From Rhodospirillales bacterium (GTDB lineage Bacteria > Pseudomonadota > Alphaproteobacteria > UBA828), in assembly GCA_028818855.1 (NCBI GenBank), contig JAPPMY010000024.1, positions 20,424-58,872 of the forward strand: DNA of 38,449 nt, in the 5' to 3' direction. How positions within the stretch are numbered: position 1 is the first letter of the stretch; each line of letters starts with the position of its first letter. The notes beneath the pieces were generated by a model. That model was not told the origin of the DNA and did no database searches. It saw nothing but the letters and a program-made list of their open reading frames with translations. Both the position numbers and the translations under genes were made by a program. This document shows positions 25,675 to 34,160 of this stretch, in pieces.

Positions 25675-28094
25675 ACGGGAGCGGCGAGACCGCGAGCGGC
25701 GACACCCGCTGGATCGGCCGCTCGCTGGCCCGGCGCGAGGACGCGCGTCTGCTCATGGGCCAGGGCGCGTACCTGGCCGATCTCCGCGTTCCCGATTGCC
25801 TGCATCTCCACTTCGTCCGCTCCACCCAAGCGCACGCAAGGATCAAGGACATTCGCCTCGAGGCGGCGCTTGCCATGCCGGGCGTGGCCGGCGCCATCAC
25901 CGGTGCCGAACTCTCGCAGGAGATGCAGGGCCAGAAGATTCCGGTCCTGATCCCCGCCTTCGATGCCAACTACCGGCAGTACTGGCCGCTCGCGGTGGAC
26001 GAGACGTACTGGCACGGCGAGCCGCTGGCCGCTGTCGTGGCGGACGACAAGTACGTGGCCGAGGACGCGGCCGCCGCCGTCGAGGTCGATTACGAGCCGC
26101 TCCCCGTCGTCTCGGACGCCGAGGCCGCGCTGCAGGACGGTGCGCCCCGGGTCTACGCCGACTGGGACAGCAACGAGATCTTCGGCACCAGCCACACGGG
26201 CGGTTCCGAAGCCGAGACGATCGACGAGAACGACGCCGCCGTCGAGGCGCTGTTCGCCAAGGCCGACGTGGTGCTCAGGCAGCGCTTCCGCACGCACCGC
26301 TGCGGTGTCTGCCCCATCGAGACGCGGGGCGCGCTCGCGACATGGAGCGAGGCGGACGGGCTCACCCTTCACCTGACGACGCAGCGCCCGCACATCGAGC
26401 GGCTCGCTCTGGCCGACCTCCTGGAGCTTTCGACCGCCGACGTTCGGGTCATCGCACCGCGCGATCAGGGCGGCGGCTTCGGCGTCAAGGCGCCCTTCTA
26501 CCGCGAGCACGTCGTGGCCTGTCACCTCGCCCACAAGTTCGGCCGCCCGGTGCGCTGGATCGAGACGCGCGAAGAGCACCTGATGACGGTGAGCCAGGAG
26601 CGCGACCAGATCCACGACCTCGAAATCGCTGCGGACGGCGAGGGCCGCATCCTCGCGCTCCGCAACCGCGGCACCGCCGACGTGGGGGACGGGCGCCAGG
26701 GCGTCTACTGGGGCTTCGTCATGCCCTCGCTCGGCTCCGTCATGCTGCCGAACGCCTACGCGATCCGCCGTGCCGACATCAAGCTCCGCTGCGCGGTCAC
26801 CAACAAGGCGTGCCTCAGCCCGTCGCGCTCGTTCGGCGCGCTGCCCACGCGCTTCGCGCTGGAACGCGGCCTCGACATGCTGGCACACAGGCTCGGCCTC
26901 GAAACGGCCGACCTCAAGCGCAGGAACCTGATCACCGAGTTTCCCTTCACCAGCGTCACCGGCGTCCATCACGACAGCGGCGATTACGTGCGGGCATGGG
27001 ACACGCTGTTGGCGAAGGTCGATCTCCCCGGCTTCCGCATGCTGCAGGCAGACGCCCGGGCGCAAGGGCACTACCTTGGGATCGGCTTCGCCTGCGGCGC
27101 CGAGTTCTCCGGCATCCCCTCGGACGTGCTGGTGCCGCTGGAGAACCAGCCCGGCTACGGCGTCGTCACCATGCGCATCGACCCGCGCGGCAAGGTCGCG
27201 ATCCACGAGGGCGACGCGCCGCAGGGCCAGAGCCACGAGACCACGATGGCCCAGGTCGCCGCCGACGCCTTCGGCATTCATCCGGACGACGTGAGCGTGC
27301 GCCACGGCGATACAGGCACCACGCCGCTCAGCTCCGGCACCATCGGCGCGCGCGGGGCTTCCTACACCGTTGCCGCCATCGCAGAGGCCGCCACCGCGCT
27401 CAAGGCCAAGATGGCGCGCTACATGATCCACGATCACGGGCTGGAGGGCGCGAGCCCCGATGACTTCAGCTTCAGGGAGGGCGCGGTCGTCTACGAGAAG
27501 GACGGCAACGTCCGGCGCGAGTTCGCCGCACTTGCGGACCGCATCGTCATGGGATCGGTCGACCTGCCGCCCGGCGAGGGGCCAGGGCTCCAGCACACGG
27601 CCTACTTCGAGGCGCCCAAGCCCATGATCTGCTTCACCGCGCAGGCCGCCAAGGTGGAGGTCGACATCGAAACGGGTCGGTTCGTGATCCTCGACTACGC
27701 CACCTGCGAGGACGTCGGCACGGTCATCAACCCGATCGTGGTCGAGGGCCAGGTGCAGGGCGGCGTCGTGCAGGGCATGTCGAACGCCATGTTCGAGGAG
27801 TTCGTGTACGACGAGAACGGCGAGCAGCTGACGGCCGATTTCGAGACCTACCGGCTCGCGTCTGCGGCGGACGTGCCGACCGTGACCGTCGGCCACGCGC
27901 CGACGCCGTGCGCGGACCATCCGCTCGGCGTCCGCGCGGTGGGCGAAGGCAGGCCCGGCCCCGTGCCGGCCGCGCTCGCCAACGCCATCTGCGACGCGCT
28001 TTCGCCCTACGGCGTCGAGATCACGTCGCTCCCGCTCAAGCCCGAGACGATCCTCGCCTTGATTGAGACCGGCCGCGCCCGCAACGGCGCGTAA
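25671..28094 (+). CDS. Molybdenum hydroxylase, molybdopterin-binding large subunit (CoxL/XdhA-like)
   Basis: The catalytic subunit, 807 residues, normal for the family. It starts at a GTG in GTGA overlap with the small subunit. The family pattern is complete: 'IGRSLARREDARLLMGQGAY' at the N-terminus, 'PRDQGGGFGVKAPFY' at the molybdopterin site, and 'AVGEGRPGPVPAALANA' with the catalytic Glu near the C-terminus. The active-site loop reads 'SPSRSFGALP'. It lacks the AYRCSFR sequence and cysteine of true aerobic CO dehydrogenase, and also departs from the usual xanthine-dehydrogenase-type YRGxGxPE. It is therefore a hydroxylase of an unknown substrate, not a CO oxidiser. The divergent Tat-secreted binding protein and LIV-type importer suggest an imported aromatic or N-heterocyclic compound. 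Confidence 0.92.
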   Translation: MNGSGETASGDTRWIGRSLARREDARLLMGQGAYLADLRVPDCLHLHFVRSTQAHARIKDIRLEAALAMPGVAGAITGAELSQEMQGQKIPVLIPAFDANYRQYWPLAVDETYWHGEPLAAVVADDKYVAEDAAAAVEVDYEPLPVVSDAEAALQDGAPRVYADWDSNEIFGTSHTGGSEAETIDENDAAVEALFAKADVVLRQRFRTHRCGVCPIETRGALATWSEADGLTLHLTTQRPHIERLALADLLELSTADVRVIAPRDQGGGFGVKAPFYREHVVACHLAHKFGRPVRWIETREEHLMTVSQERDQIHDLEIAADGEGRILALRNRGTADVGDGRQGVYWGFVMPSLGSVMLPNAYAIRRADIKLRCAVTNKACLSPSRSFGALPTRFALERGLDMLAHRLGLETADLKRRNLITEFPFTSVTGVHHDSGDYVRAWDTLLAKVDLPGFRMLQADARAQGHYLGIGFACGAEFSGIPSDVLVPLENQPGYGVVTMRIDPRGKVAIHEGDAPQGQSHETTMAQVAADAFGIHPDDVSVRHGDTGTTPLSSGTIGARGASYTVAAIAEAATALKAKMARYMIHDHGLEGASPDDFSFREGAVVYEKDGNVRREFAALADRIVMGSVDLPPGEGPGLQHTAYFEAPKPMICFTAQAAKVEVDIETGRFVILDYATCEDVGTVINPIVVEGQVQGGVVQGMSNAMFEEFVYDENGEQLTADFETYRLASAADVPTVTVGHAPTPCADHPLGVRAVGEGRPGPVPAALANAICDALSPYGVEITSLPLKPETILALIETGRARNGA

Positions 28095-28190
28095 TCTGCT
28101 CGAACAAGGTCAGGCGCAGGTCACCTCGCCCAAGCATGCCGTGACGAGCGGCGGACGGATGCCGGAAGCGGAAGAGCAATTCCCCTACGA

Positions 28191-28280
28191 CTACCACCGC
28201 AGGTTGGCGTGCAGCATGACGCCGTGGTCGGCTGAGGCGCGCGCCGTCTGGCCGTGCACGCCTTCGAGGCTCATCCTGAG
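28191..28280 (-). pseudogene. Severed C-terminal strands of the autotransporter barrel
   Basis: Immediately after the TAG at 28281-28283 the same frame encodes 29 more residues, starting LRMSLEGVHGQ and ending HGVMLHANLRW, then stops at TAG (28191-28193). This is the canonical last hairpin of an autotransporter barrel: a 'SLEG' strand, a 'DHGVML' strand and a terminal aromatic residue used by the BAM machinery. A single-base change in the codon at 28281 would restore an 849-codon gene. Confidence 0.85.
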
Positions 28281-30740
28281 CTAGGGCCCGATGTCGTAAC
28301 GGCCGCCGATGCTCAGACGCCGGGACCCCTCGTCGGAGAGCCACACGCCGGTGTAGGGCGTGAGCATGCCATTGGCTCCCCAGGTGTCGCCGATGCCGTA
28401 GGCGATCTGCGCGTGCACGCGCCCGGCGCCCCGGTCGGCCAGCGCTGCGCCGCCGCTGACGCCGCTCTCCCAAAGCTGTTCCACGCCGCTCGCCGTCCGG
28501 CCCCACGCCGGCTGCAGGCTGAACGCGAGACCCTGGCCTGACGCGCCCGGATCGATCCGTACCAGCCCGCTCACGCCCCACTCCTCGTAGTCGCCGCTGT
28601 GGCTGAGCAGGGTCCGGGCCCGGCCCTCGATGGTCAGCCCCGACGCTGCGTCGGAATAGCGCAGACCGGCCCCCGTCTCGACACCGGTGCCAGTCTCGCC
28701 GTCCCCGCCGTCGTTCCGGATGCCGAGCACGAGCGAGGGCGAGAACGTCGCGCCTGAGGCGAGCCTCTGGTCGTAGACCCCCTCCAGCACAAGCCGCTGC
28801 TGGCTGGCATTCAGGGTCGTGCTCTCCAGCGTGCCGGAGCCGTCGATCTCGGCCTGCGCGAACGCCGCCTCGCCCTTGAGATACAGGCTCGTGGTGCCGC
28901 CTTCGAACATCCGATCGCTCGTCATCAACGGCCCGCTCGCGCCCACCGCCACCATCTGCTGCGTCAGGTCGCTCGATTGCGTGTCCGCCGATGCGTCGTC
29001 GATCTCCACCTCGCCCGTGCCGTAGCCGGCCGCAGCCCATAGGTTCATGCCGCCCGCCATCTGCCAGCCCACGTAGGGGTTGACGCTGGTCAGAGAGGTC
29101 GTGAGCTCGCCTGACGCGTTGGAGGCCGTGTAGTCCACCGTCCCTCGCGCCTGCGACAGCGCCACACCCGCCAGCATGTCCGCGCCCAGCCTGGTGTCGA
29201 CCCCGAGGTTGGCGCTCACCACGCTGCCGTCGTAGTCCACGGATTGCGGGTCGCCGCCAGCGATGTTGCGGTAGTCCCCGCTGCCCCAGAACGTGAGGTC
29301 TCCGAAGAGGCCACTGCCCCCGTTACCCGTCGCGTTGAGGGGTAGGGTGAAGGAGGAGTTCGCGAGCAGCCGGCTGAAATCCAGGTTGCCGTTGCCCAGC
29401 GCATACTCGTTTGCCAGCAGGGCATCGGAGAGGGTGGAGGCGCCGCCGAAGCTGAGCGCTGCCGCCGACGCGGTGTCGGAGGTTGCCCGCTCGATGCGGC
29501 CCGAGACGGCATCGACCGTGCTCGCGGTCATCGCCCGCATCACCTGCGGCAACACGGTCTCGATGACCGCGTTCGGGTCCGTGGCGACTACCTCGGAGGC
29601 ACTCCCATAGAAGCCCGAGCCGACGATGAAAGAGAGCTCAGCCGTGCTTCCGTCCCGCCTTGGGAGTTGGCGGTCGAACTTGCGGGCGTAGCCCACCTTG
29701 GGAATGTCGGCGCTGTCGGTGGCGTCGGTGGGATCGTCGAAGTAGTACTCGACGAATCCGCCTTCAGGATCGCTTTTCGCCGCCTCGATGACCTGAGGCA
29801 GAATGAACTCACCGGTCACGGCGTCACGGACTGTCGGTGTCAGAGGTCGATTCTCGAATCTGTCCGGGAACGCTGCGTGGAACAGGATGGTCTCGCTCTT
29901 CAAATTCAAGACGTAGATGTACACGGAACCATGCCGCCACGGCCCGTTGGGATCGCGCATGGCGGTCCTGGCCTTCGAGAGATCAGCTGGATCGCCGGTC
30001 TTCACAAGCTCTATGAAGTGGTTTCCCGCTTGCGTGACGAAGTCCTTGAGGGTCGCACGGTCCACTACGTCCGCGGCAGTAACGGCCGGGTCGCCGTGAT
30101 CGATGTCTTCAGCGCCAAAGGGAACCAAATGAGTTTCGTTGAGATCGAATCCGGCGAGCATAACGATGGGAGCCCTGTACCTCAGCGAGGGATAGACGCT
30201 CGCGTAGCCCGAGGCGCCGGGGATATTGAACGGGCCGCCGTCATGGGCTCCGGCTGCATTGAATGCGGCCAGGGCCGTAACACGGTTGGCCAGCTCCGCA
30301 GGGTCGATTCTCAACGCTCCAAGGATCGCTCCGTAGATCACGGGCTTGAGCTTCCTGCCCGACAAGGACATGTCCTGCGCGTGGATGTACACCCGGCCGT
30401 CGATCGTCAGCGTGACGAGATAGGTGGAACCGGAACGCCAGCCGCTGTTGGCCTGTCTGATGAGGCATGCGAGATATTGAGATTGTCCCGCGCCCCGCCC
30501 GGCTTGCTCCAGGAAGCGAGCGCGCGAGCCGAGCGCGAAGTCCATCAGGCTGCCAGTGCCGCTCTCCACATGCTGCGCCGTCACGCTCGGAGGCGCGATA
30601 GGAGTCACGCCGGCAGGGAGTGGACATGCTTCCTGCGCCTGCGCCGAGGCATGGTTGGTGCTGAAAATAACGCCGGCCAGTGCGAGCAGGCCAATACAAA
30701 GAAACTTCGATGTCGCGGAGACAAGAGTTCCGGCCTTCAT
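28281..30740 (-). CDS. Cache-domain autotransporter, truncated by in-frame amber codon
   Basis: A 819-residue surface protein. A Sec signal peptide ends near residue 33 (ASA-Q). The passenger contains two stretches resembling Cache sensor domains, roughly 55-150 and 235-365, with 'STYLVTLTIDGRVYIHAQD' and 'GSVYIYVLNLKSETILFH' as typical Cache strands. From about 480 onward alternating amphipathic strands form an autotransporter beta-barrel, e.g. 'GVALSQARGTVDYTASNA' and 'MNLWAAAGYGTGEVEIDD'. ATG 30740 has AGAGG nine bases upstream; an in-frame GTG at 30773 would lengthen the signal. TAG at 28281-28283 ends the frame before the last strands, but the same frame runs on for 29 barrel-like codons to a TAG at 28191. 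The protein is probably misfolded unless the amber is suppressed or is a sequencing error. It converges on the molybdenum hydroxylase operon. Confidence 0.85.
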   Translation of the reverse strand: MKAGTLVSATSKFLCIGLLALAGVIFSTNHASAQAQEACPLPAGVTPIAPPSVTAQHVESGTGSLMDFALGSRARFLEQAGRGAGQSQYLACLIRQANSGWRSGSTYLVTLTIDGRVYIHAQDMSLSGRKLKPVIYGAILGALRIDPAELANRVTALAAFNAAGAHDGGPFNIPGASGYASVYPSLRYRAPIVMLAGFDLNETHLVPFGAEDIDHGDPAVTAADVVDRATLKDFVTQAGNHFIELVKTGDPADLSKARTAMRDPNGPWRHGSVYIYVLNLKSETILFHAAFPDRFENRPLTPTVRDAVTGEFILPQVIEAAKSDPEGGFVEYYFDDPTDATDSADIPKVGYARKFDRQLPRRDGSTAELSFIVGSGFYGSASEVVATDPNAVIETVLPQVMRAMTASTVDAVSGRIERATSDTASAAALSFGGASTLSDALLANEYALGNGNLDFSRLLANSSFTLPLNATGNGGSGLFGDLTFWGSGDYRNIAGGDPQSVDYDGSVVSANLGVDTRLGADMLAGVALSQARGTVDYTASNASGELTTSLTSVNPYVGWQMAGGMNLWAAAGYGTGEVEIDDASADTQSSDLTQQMVAVGASGPLMTSDRMFEGGTTSLYLKGEAAFAQAEIDGSGTLESTTLNASQQRLVLEGVYDQRLASGATFSPSLVLGIRNDGGDGETGTGVETGAGLRYSDAASGLTIEGRARTLLSHSGDYEEWGVSGLVRIDPGASGQGLAFSLQPAWGRTASGVEQLWESGVSGGAALADRGAGRVHAQIAYGIGDTWGANGMLTPYTGVWLSDEGSRRLSIGGRYDIGP

Positions 30741-31204
30741 TCCAAGGATCCTCTTCCTCTGAATGGCAAGCACTTGACACCTGACCCGATCTGCCCTGCC
30801 CTGACAAGTCAGCCTGTTCGAATCCTAGCTGATTTTCGATTTCTCCGCCAAACCGGTTGACCGACAGGCATGACCGTGCGGTTGAAGTGTTTCGCTCTGT
30901 TCAGGAATCCACAGAACCCCGCCACGCTTCGACGGTCGTGAGAATGGTCGTAGCGGATCGAGCCGAGTCTTGCCACAGGGTCATCGATGACATCGGTGCT
31001 GCGGTGAATTTCAGGATTGGAACAGGCCGGCGTCAGCCCTCACCCGGCGTTCTCTCGCTCCGCAACGGTCCCAGGCAAGGCTGCGCTCCGCTCCCCCGTT
31101 GACGCGGGACCGGGCAGCACAATACTGGCGCCCGGTGCCGCGCACCCGGCCCTCGGCCAGCGGCCGGCAGGCGATGTCGGCAGTGATCACGGGAGCGTTC
31201 TCAC
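30741..31204. other. Gene-free divergent region between autotransporter and ion channel
   Basis: These 464 bases hold no convincing gene; the short frames in them have no recognisable product and no ribosome site. A palindrome CTGAC-AA-GTCAG at 30801-30812 lies about 60 bases upstream of the autotransporter ATG, and the flanking 30821-30850 is locally AT-rich. It is a candidate promoter/operator zone for the leftward gene. TTGACC at 30857-30862 lacks a matching -10. The section near 31035-31110 is GC-rich with short imperfect repeats. Confidence 0.4.
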
Positions 31205-32029
31205 ATGAATGGACTGAGACGGATGTGCGCGCGCATCGTCGCCGCGCCGGCGTTCAACGGCCTGGTCATCGCGATGATCCTGATCACCGCTTTGGGCCTC
31301 GGTGTGGAAACGAGCCAGACGCTCCACGCGGACTGGGGCCACGCCATTCAGTGGGCCTTCCACGTGGCGCTCGCCGTCTTTGTGATCGAAGCCGCGATCA
31401 AGCTCACCGCCGTCGCACCCCGCTTCGAGCGTTACTTCAAGGACGGCTGGAACCTCTTCGACTTCGCCATCCTGGTCCTCGCCTTCCTGCCGGATGCGGG
31501 CGAGTTCGCGCTCGTCGCGCGGCTCGCGCGCCTGCTCCGCGTGCTCCGGGTGGTGACCGTGGTGCCACAGCTCCGCGTCATCATCTCCACGCTGATCCGC
31601 TCTCTGCCCGGTCTCGCGAACGTGGGACTACTGTTGGCTGCAGTCTTCTACGTCTACGCAATCGCGGGCGTGCATCTCTTCCGCGACCACGACCCCATCC
31701 ATTGGCGCAATCTCGGCATCGCGCTGCTCTCGCTCTTCCGCGTGATGACGCTGGAGGACTGGACGGACATCATGTATGTCGCCATGGAGCTGCATCCCAT
31801 GGCGTGGCTCTTCTTCGTCAGCTTCGTCATGCTGGCGGCGGTCATCATGATCAACCTCGTGATCGCGGTCGTGATCAACAACCTGCACGACGCGCGCCTC
31901 GAGGTGACGCCGGTGAGGGGCGAAGAGAGCGAGGACGAAGCGACGCTGCGATCCGTGCGCGAGGAGGCGGCGAGCGCCCGCGCCGCGCTGGAGCGCGTCG
32001 AGACCATCCTCGCCAAGATGAAGAAGTAG
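31205..32029 (+). CDS. Bacterial voltage-gated cation channel (ion transporter family)
   Basis: A six-helix voltage-gated channel subunit of 274 residues, which would assemble as a homotetramer in the inner membrane (NaChBac/NavAb family). S1 starts near residue 18. The S4 voltage sensor carries Arg106, Arg109, Arg112 and Arg115 at every third position ('LVARLARLLRVLRVV'). The pore helix and filter are 'FRVMTLEDWTDIMY', and S6 is 'MINLVIAVVINNLHDARLE'. The C-terminal 45 residues are a charged coiled coil, as in BacNav channels. The filter TLEDWTD (182-188) replaces the sodium-type TLESW and puts acidic groups at 184, 185 and 188. GGGAG precedes the ATG. It stands alone, upstream of a convergent NIPSNAP gene. 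Confidence 0.92.
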   Translation: MNGLRRMCARIVAAPAFNGLVIAMILITALGLGVETSQTLHADWGHAIQWAFHVALAVFVIEAAIKLTAVAPRFERYFKDGWNLFDFAILVLAFLPDAGEFALVARLARLLRVLRVVTVVPQLRVIISTLIRSLPGLANVGLLLAAVFYVYAIAGVHLFRDHDPIHWRNLGIALLSLFRVMTLEDWTDIMYVAMELHPMAWLFFVSFVMLAAVIMINLVIAVVINNLHDARLEVTPVRGEESEDEATLRSVREEAASARAALERVETILAKMKK

Positions 32030-32064
32030 GGCTCCCGCCCCGCCCGCCGACTCCTTCGGGACCG

Positions 32065-32388
32065 CTACGGGTGCGGGCCGAAGGGGGCCTCGTTCAGCAG
32101 CACCACCTCCTGGGTCAGCACCGACGGGCGGACCTTGCCGGCGAAGGCCATGAACTCCTCGCTCGCAAAGAGCCTGGCCCAGTGAGCCCGGCGGGCGGCG
32201 TCGTCATCGAATTTCCAGATGTGCACCAGCCGGTGGAGCGTGCCGGTGTCGGTGATGAAGTAGCCGACCAGATTGGCGCCGAAGCCCTCCTTCTCCAGCA
32301 CCGGCCAGCCTTCGTCGCGATAGTGCGCGACCACCTCGTTGAGCTTGCCGACCTGAACCGTGTACGTCCTCATCTCGTAGAGTGCCAT
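32065..32388 (-). CDS. NIPSNAP family protein
   Basis: A 107-residue single-domain NIPSNAP protein with a ferredoxin-like dimeric alpha-beta barrel fold. The start is well supported by GGGAGG eight bases before the ATG. Family hallmarks are 'LYEMRTYTVQVGKLNEVV', 'GYFITDTGTLHRLVHIWKFD' and 'RRAHWARLFASEEFMAF'. These small proteins occur widely in proteobacterial catabolic regions, but their biochemical role is not established. It converges on the channel gene (36-base gap) and is divergent from the deacylase-like gene across 143 bases. Confidence 0.9.
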   Translation of the reverse strand: MALYEMRTYTVQVGKLNEVVAHYRDEGWPVLEKEGFGANLVGYFITDTGTLHRLVHIWKFDDDAARRAHWARLFASEEFMAFAGKVRPSVLTQEVVLLNEAPFGPHP

Positions 32389-32531
32389 GCCGATCCTCCC
32401 GTCTGGCTTCGTGCGCGAGACTGGCGGCGCGGGCGCTCCGCGTCAAACCGGAGCCGCACGCGCTGCCATTGCCGCCGATGCCCCGGAGCGGGCAGACTGA
32501 CCGGCGAGAGGAGCAATCGGGGATCGCCACC

Positions 32532-33563
32532 ATGACGGAGACAGGCACGCGGCTCAGCACGCAGATCGATTTCGACCGCGACGGCAAGCAGTGCGACCAT
32601 CTGCGCCTGCCACATTCCGTCCACCGCTCCGCTTACGGCTGGCTGCCGGTGCCGCTCGTCTGCATCAGGAACGGCGACGGGCCCACGGTCCTGCTTACCT
32701 CCGGCGTGCACGGCGACGAGTACGAGGGGCAGGTGACGCTCGCCCGGCTCATCCGCACCCTCGATCCGGCCGACGTGACCGGCCGCATCATCATCCTGCC
32801 CATGGCCAACTACCCGGCCGCGAAGGCAGGGCTGCGAACGTCGCCCATCGACGAGCTGAATCTGAACCGCGTGTTCCCCGGCAAGCACGACGGCAGACCG
32901 ACCGAGATGCTCGCGCACTACATCGACAGCGAACTGACGGCCCGCGCGGACTACATGATGGACCTCCATTCGGGCGGCAGCTCGCTCATGTACCTGCCCA
33001 GCCTGGTGCTGCGCGATTCGGCGATGCCGGCCGACCTGCAGGGCAAGATCATCGAGCTCGGCCGGGTCTTCGGCGCACCCTACGGCTTCCTCTTTCCCGC
33101 CGTCCGGGGCGTGGGCGGCACCAACATGCGGGCGGCGATCGCCCGCGGCGTGGTCGCGTTCGGCACCGAGATGGGGGGCGGCGGGACGGTGACGCCCGAG
33201 TGTCTGCGCATCTGCGAGGCGGGCGTGCGCCGCGTGCTCCGCCATGTGGGCGTCTGGCGCGGGTCGGTCGATGACGACGAGGAGCCGGCGGTGGCGCCGC
33301 GTTTGCTCACCGCCGAATCGTGGGACTTCTTCACCTATGCCAGCGAGGACGGCCTGTTCGAGCCCGTTGTCGAGCTTGGCGCCGAGGTCGAGAAGGGCCA
33401 GCTCGCGGGCCTCATCCACACGCCGGAGACGCCCTGGCGGGAGCCGACCGAGGTCCGCTTCGACGAGACGGGCCTCGTGGTCTGCAAGCGCGTGCCGGGG
33501 CGGGTGGAGCGCGGCGACTGCCTGTTCCATCTCGGCTCGGACGCGGAGGACGGGAGCTGGTGA
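32532..33563 (+). CDS. Succinylglutamate desuccinylase/aspartoacylase (AstE/AspA) family deacylase
   Basis: A zinc carboxypeptidase-like deacylase of 343 residues. Zinc ligands are His60 and Glu63 in 'SGVHGDEYEG' and a third His in 'MMDLHSGG', and the general-base Glu is in 'FGTEMGGGG'. The family's substrate loop 'PMANYPAAKAGLRTSPID' and 'LNLNRVFPG' are present. This branch includes N-acetyl-diaminobutyrate deacetylase (DoeB, ectoine breakdown) and other N-acyl amino acid hydrolases. A DoeB role is possible but its usual partners are not adjacent. ATG 32532 is chosen because it precedes the conserved N-terminus; an in-frame upstream ATG would add an unrelated segment. It is followed after 34 bases by the PNPOx-fold gene. 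Confidence 0.88.
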   Translation: MTETGTRLSTQIDFDRDGKQCDHLRLPHSVHRSAYGWLPVPLVCIRNGDGPTVLLTSGVHGDEYEGQVTLARLIRTLDPADVTGRIIILPMANYPAAKAGLRTSPIDELNLNRVFPGKHDGRPTEMLAHYIDSELTARADYMMDLHSGGSSLMYLPSLVLRDSAMPADLQGKIIELGRVFGAPYGFLFPAVRGVGGTNMRAAIARGVVAFGTEMGGGGTVTPECLRICEAGVRRVLRHVGVWRGSVDDDEEPAVAPRLLTAESWDFFTYASEDGLFEPVVELGAEVEKGQLAGLIHTPETPWREPTEVRFDETGLVVCKRVPGRVERGDCLFHLGSDAEDGSW

Positions 33564-33597
33564 CGGGACGTCACGCCCGGCGGACGGAGGGGACGCG

Positions 33598-34125
33598 ATG
33601 AGCGCAAAAGAGAGCGACGAGAGCTGGCGCGGCAAGATCGGCAAGATGAGCCCGGACGAGGTCGACGCCTTCTTGGCCGAGCCCTTTCTCGCCCGCGTCG
33701 CCTGCCTCGACGACAACGCGTGGCCCTACGTGGTGCCCTGCTGGTACCAGTGGGACGGGTCGGCGCTCTGGGTCGTCCCGCGCGCCCGCTCGGCCTGGGC
33801 GCAACACCTGGAGGCGCGACCCCGCTGCGCGGTCACAATCGATGAATCGTCGGCCGCCGACGAGGAGACGGATGCCGGCGTGCAACGCCGCTTCCTGGCC
33901 CAGTGCGAGGCGGCGATCGTGGAGCGGCCGAACGTCGGCGGACGCTGGGTGGAGGTCGCGCGCACCATGTCGATCCGCTACTACGGCGAGAACGGCCCGA
34001 CCTACCTGGAGCCCACCATGAGCTGGAAGCGCTGGCTGATTCGCCTCGACCCCGTGCGCATCCAGACCTGGCAGGGCATCGCCTGGCCCAAGCGCTACCT
34101 GGGGGGCGACGCGGTCGCCGATTGA
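33598..34125 (+). CDS. Pyridoxamine 5'-phosphate oxidase-fold flavin-binding protein
   Basis: A split-barrel protein of 175 residues with an N-terminal helix 'MSPDEVDAFLAEPFLARVAC', then 'PYVVPCWYQWDGSALWVVPR' and 'RCAVTIDES', the usual arrangement of FMN- or F420-binding PNPOx-like proteins. The later 'RTMSIRYYGENGPTYLEP' and 'WKRWLIRLDPVRIQTWQG' place it with the 'TIGR03618/pyridoxamine 5-phosphate oxidase family' group of stand-alone oxidoreductases. GGAGGGG lies a few bases before the ATG. It probably shares a transcript with the deacylase upstream. The substrate is unknown and true PNPOx activity is unlikely. Confidence 0.85.
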   Translation: MSAKESDESWRGKIGKMSPDEVDAFLAEPFLARVACLDDNAWPYVVPCWYQWDGSALWVVPRARSAWAQHLEARPRCAVTIDESSAADEETDAGVQRRFLAQCEAAIVERPNVGGRWVEVARTMSIRYYGENGPTYLEPTMSWKRWLIRLDPVRIQTWQGIAWPKRYLGGDAVAD

Positions 34126-34160
34126 GTGAAGCGCAGGCAGCGCGTCGGCTCGCTCAGCGC

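Noticed and set aside
25578..27920. 780-codon minus-strand frame antisense to the large molybdenum subunit
   Set aside because: The plus strand encodes a complete conserved enzyme; the antisense translation shows no family pattern.
25671..28094. Annotation as aerobic carbon monoxide dehydrogenase
   Set aside because: The cysteine-bearing AYRCSFR loop required for CO oxidation is absent; only the family and subunit order are shared.
30857..31102. Possible 81-codon gene in the divergent gap
   Set aside because: No ribosome site and no recognisable sequence pattern. The region is better explained as regulatory or non-coding.
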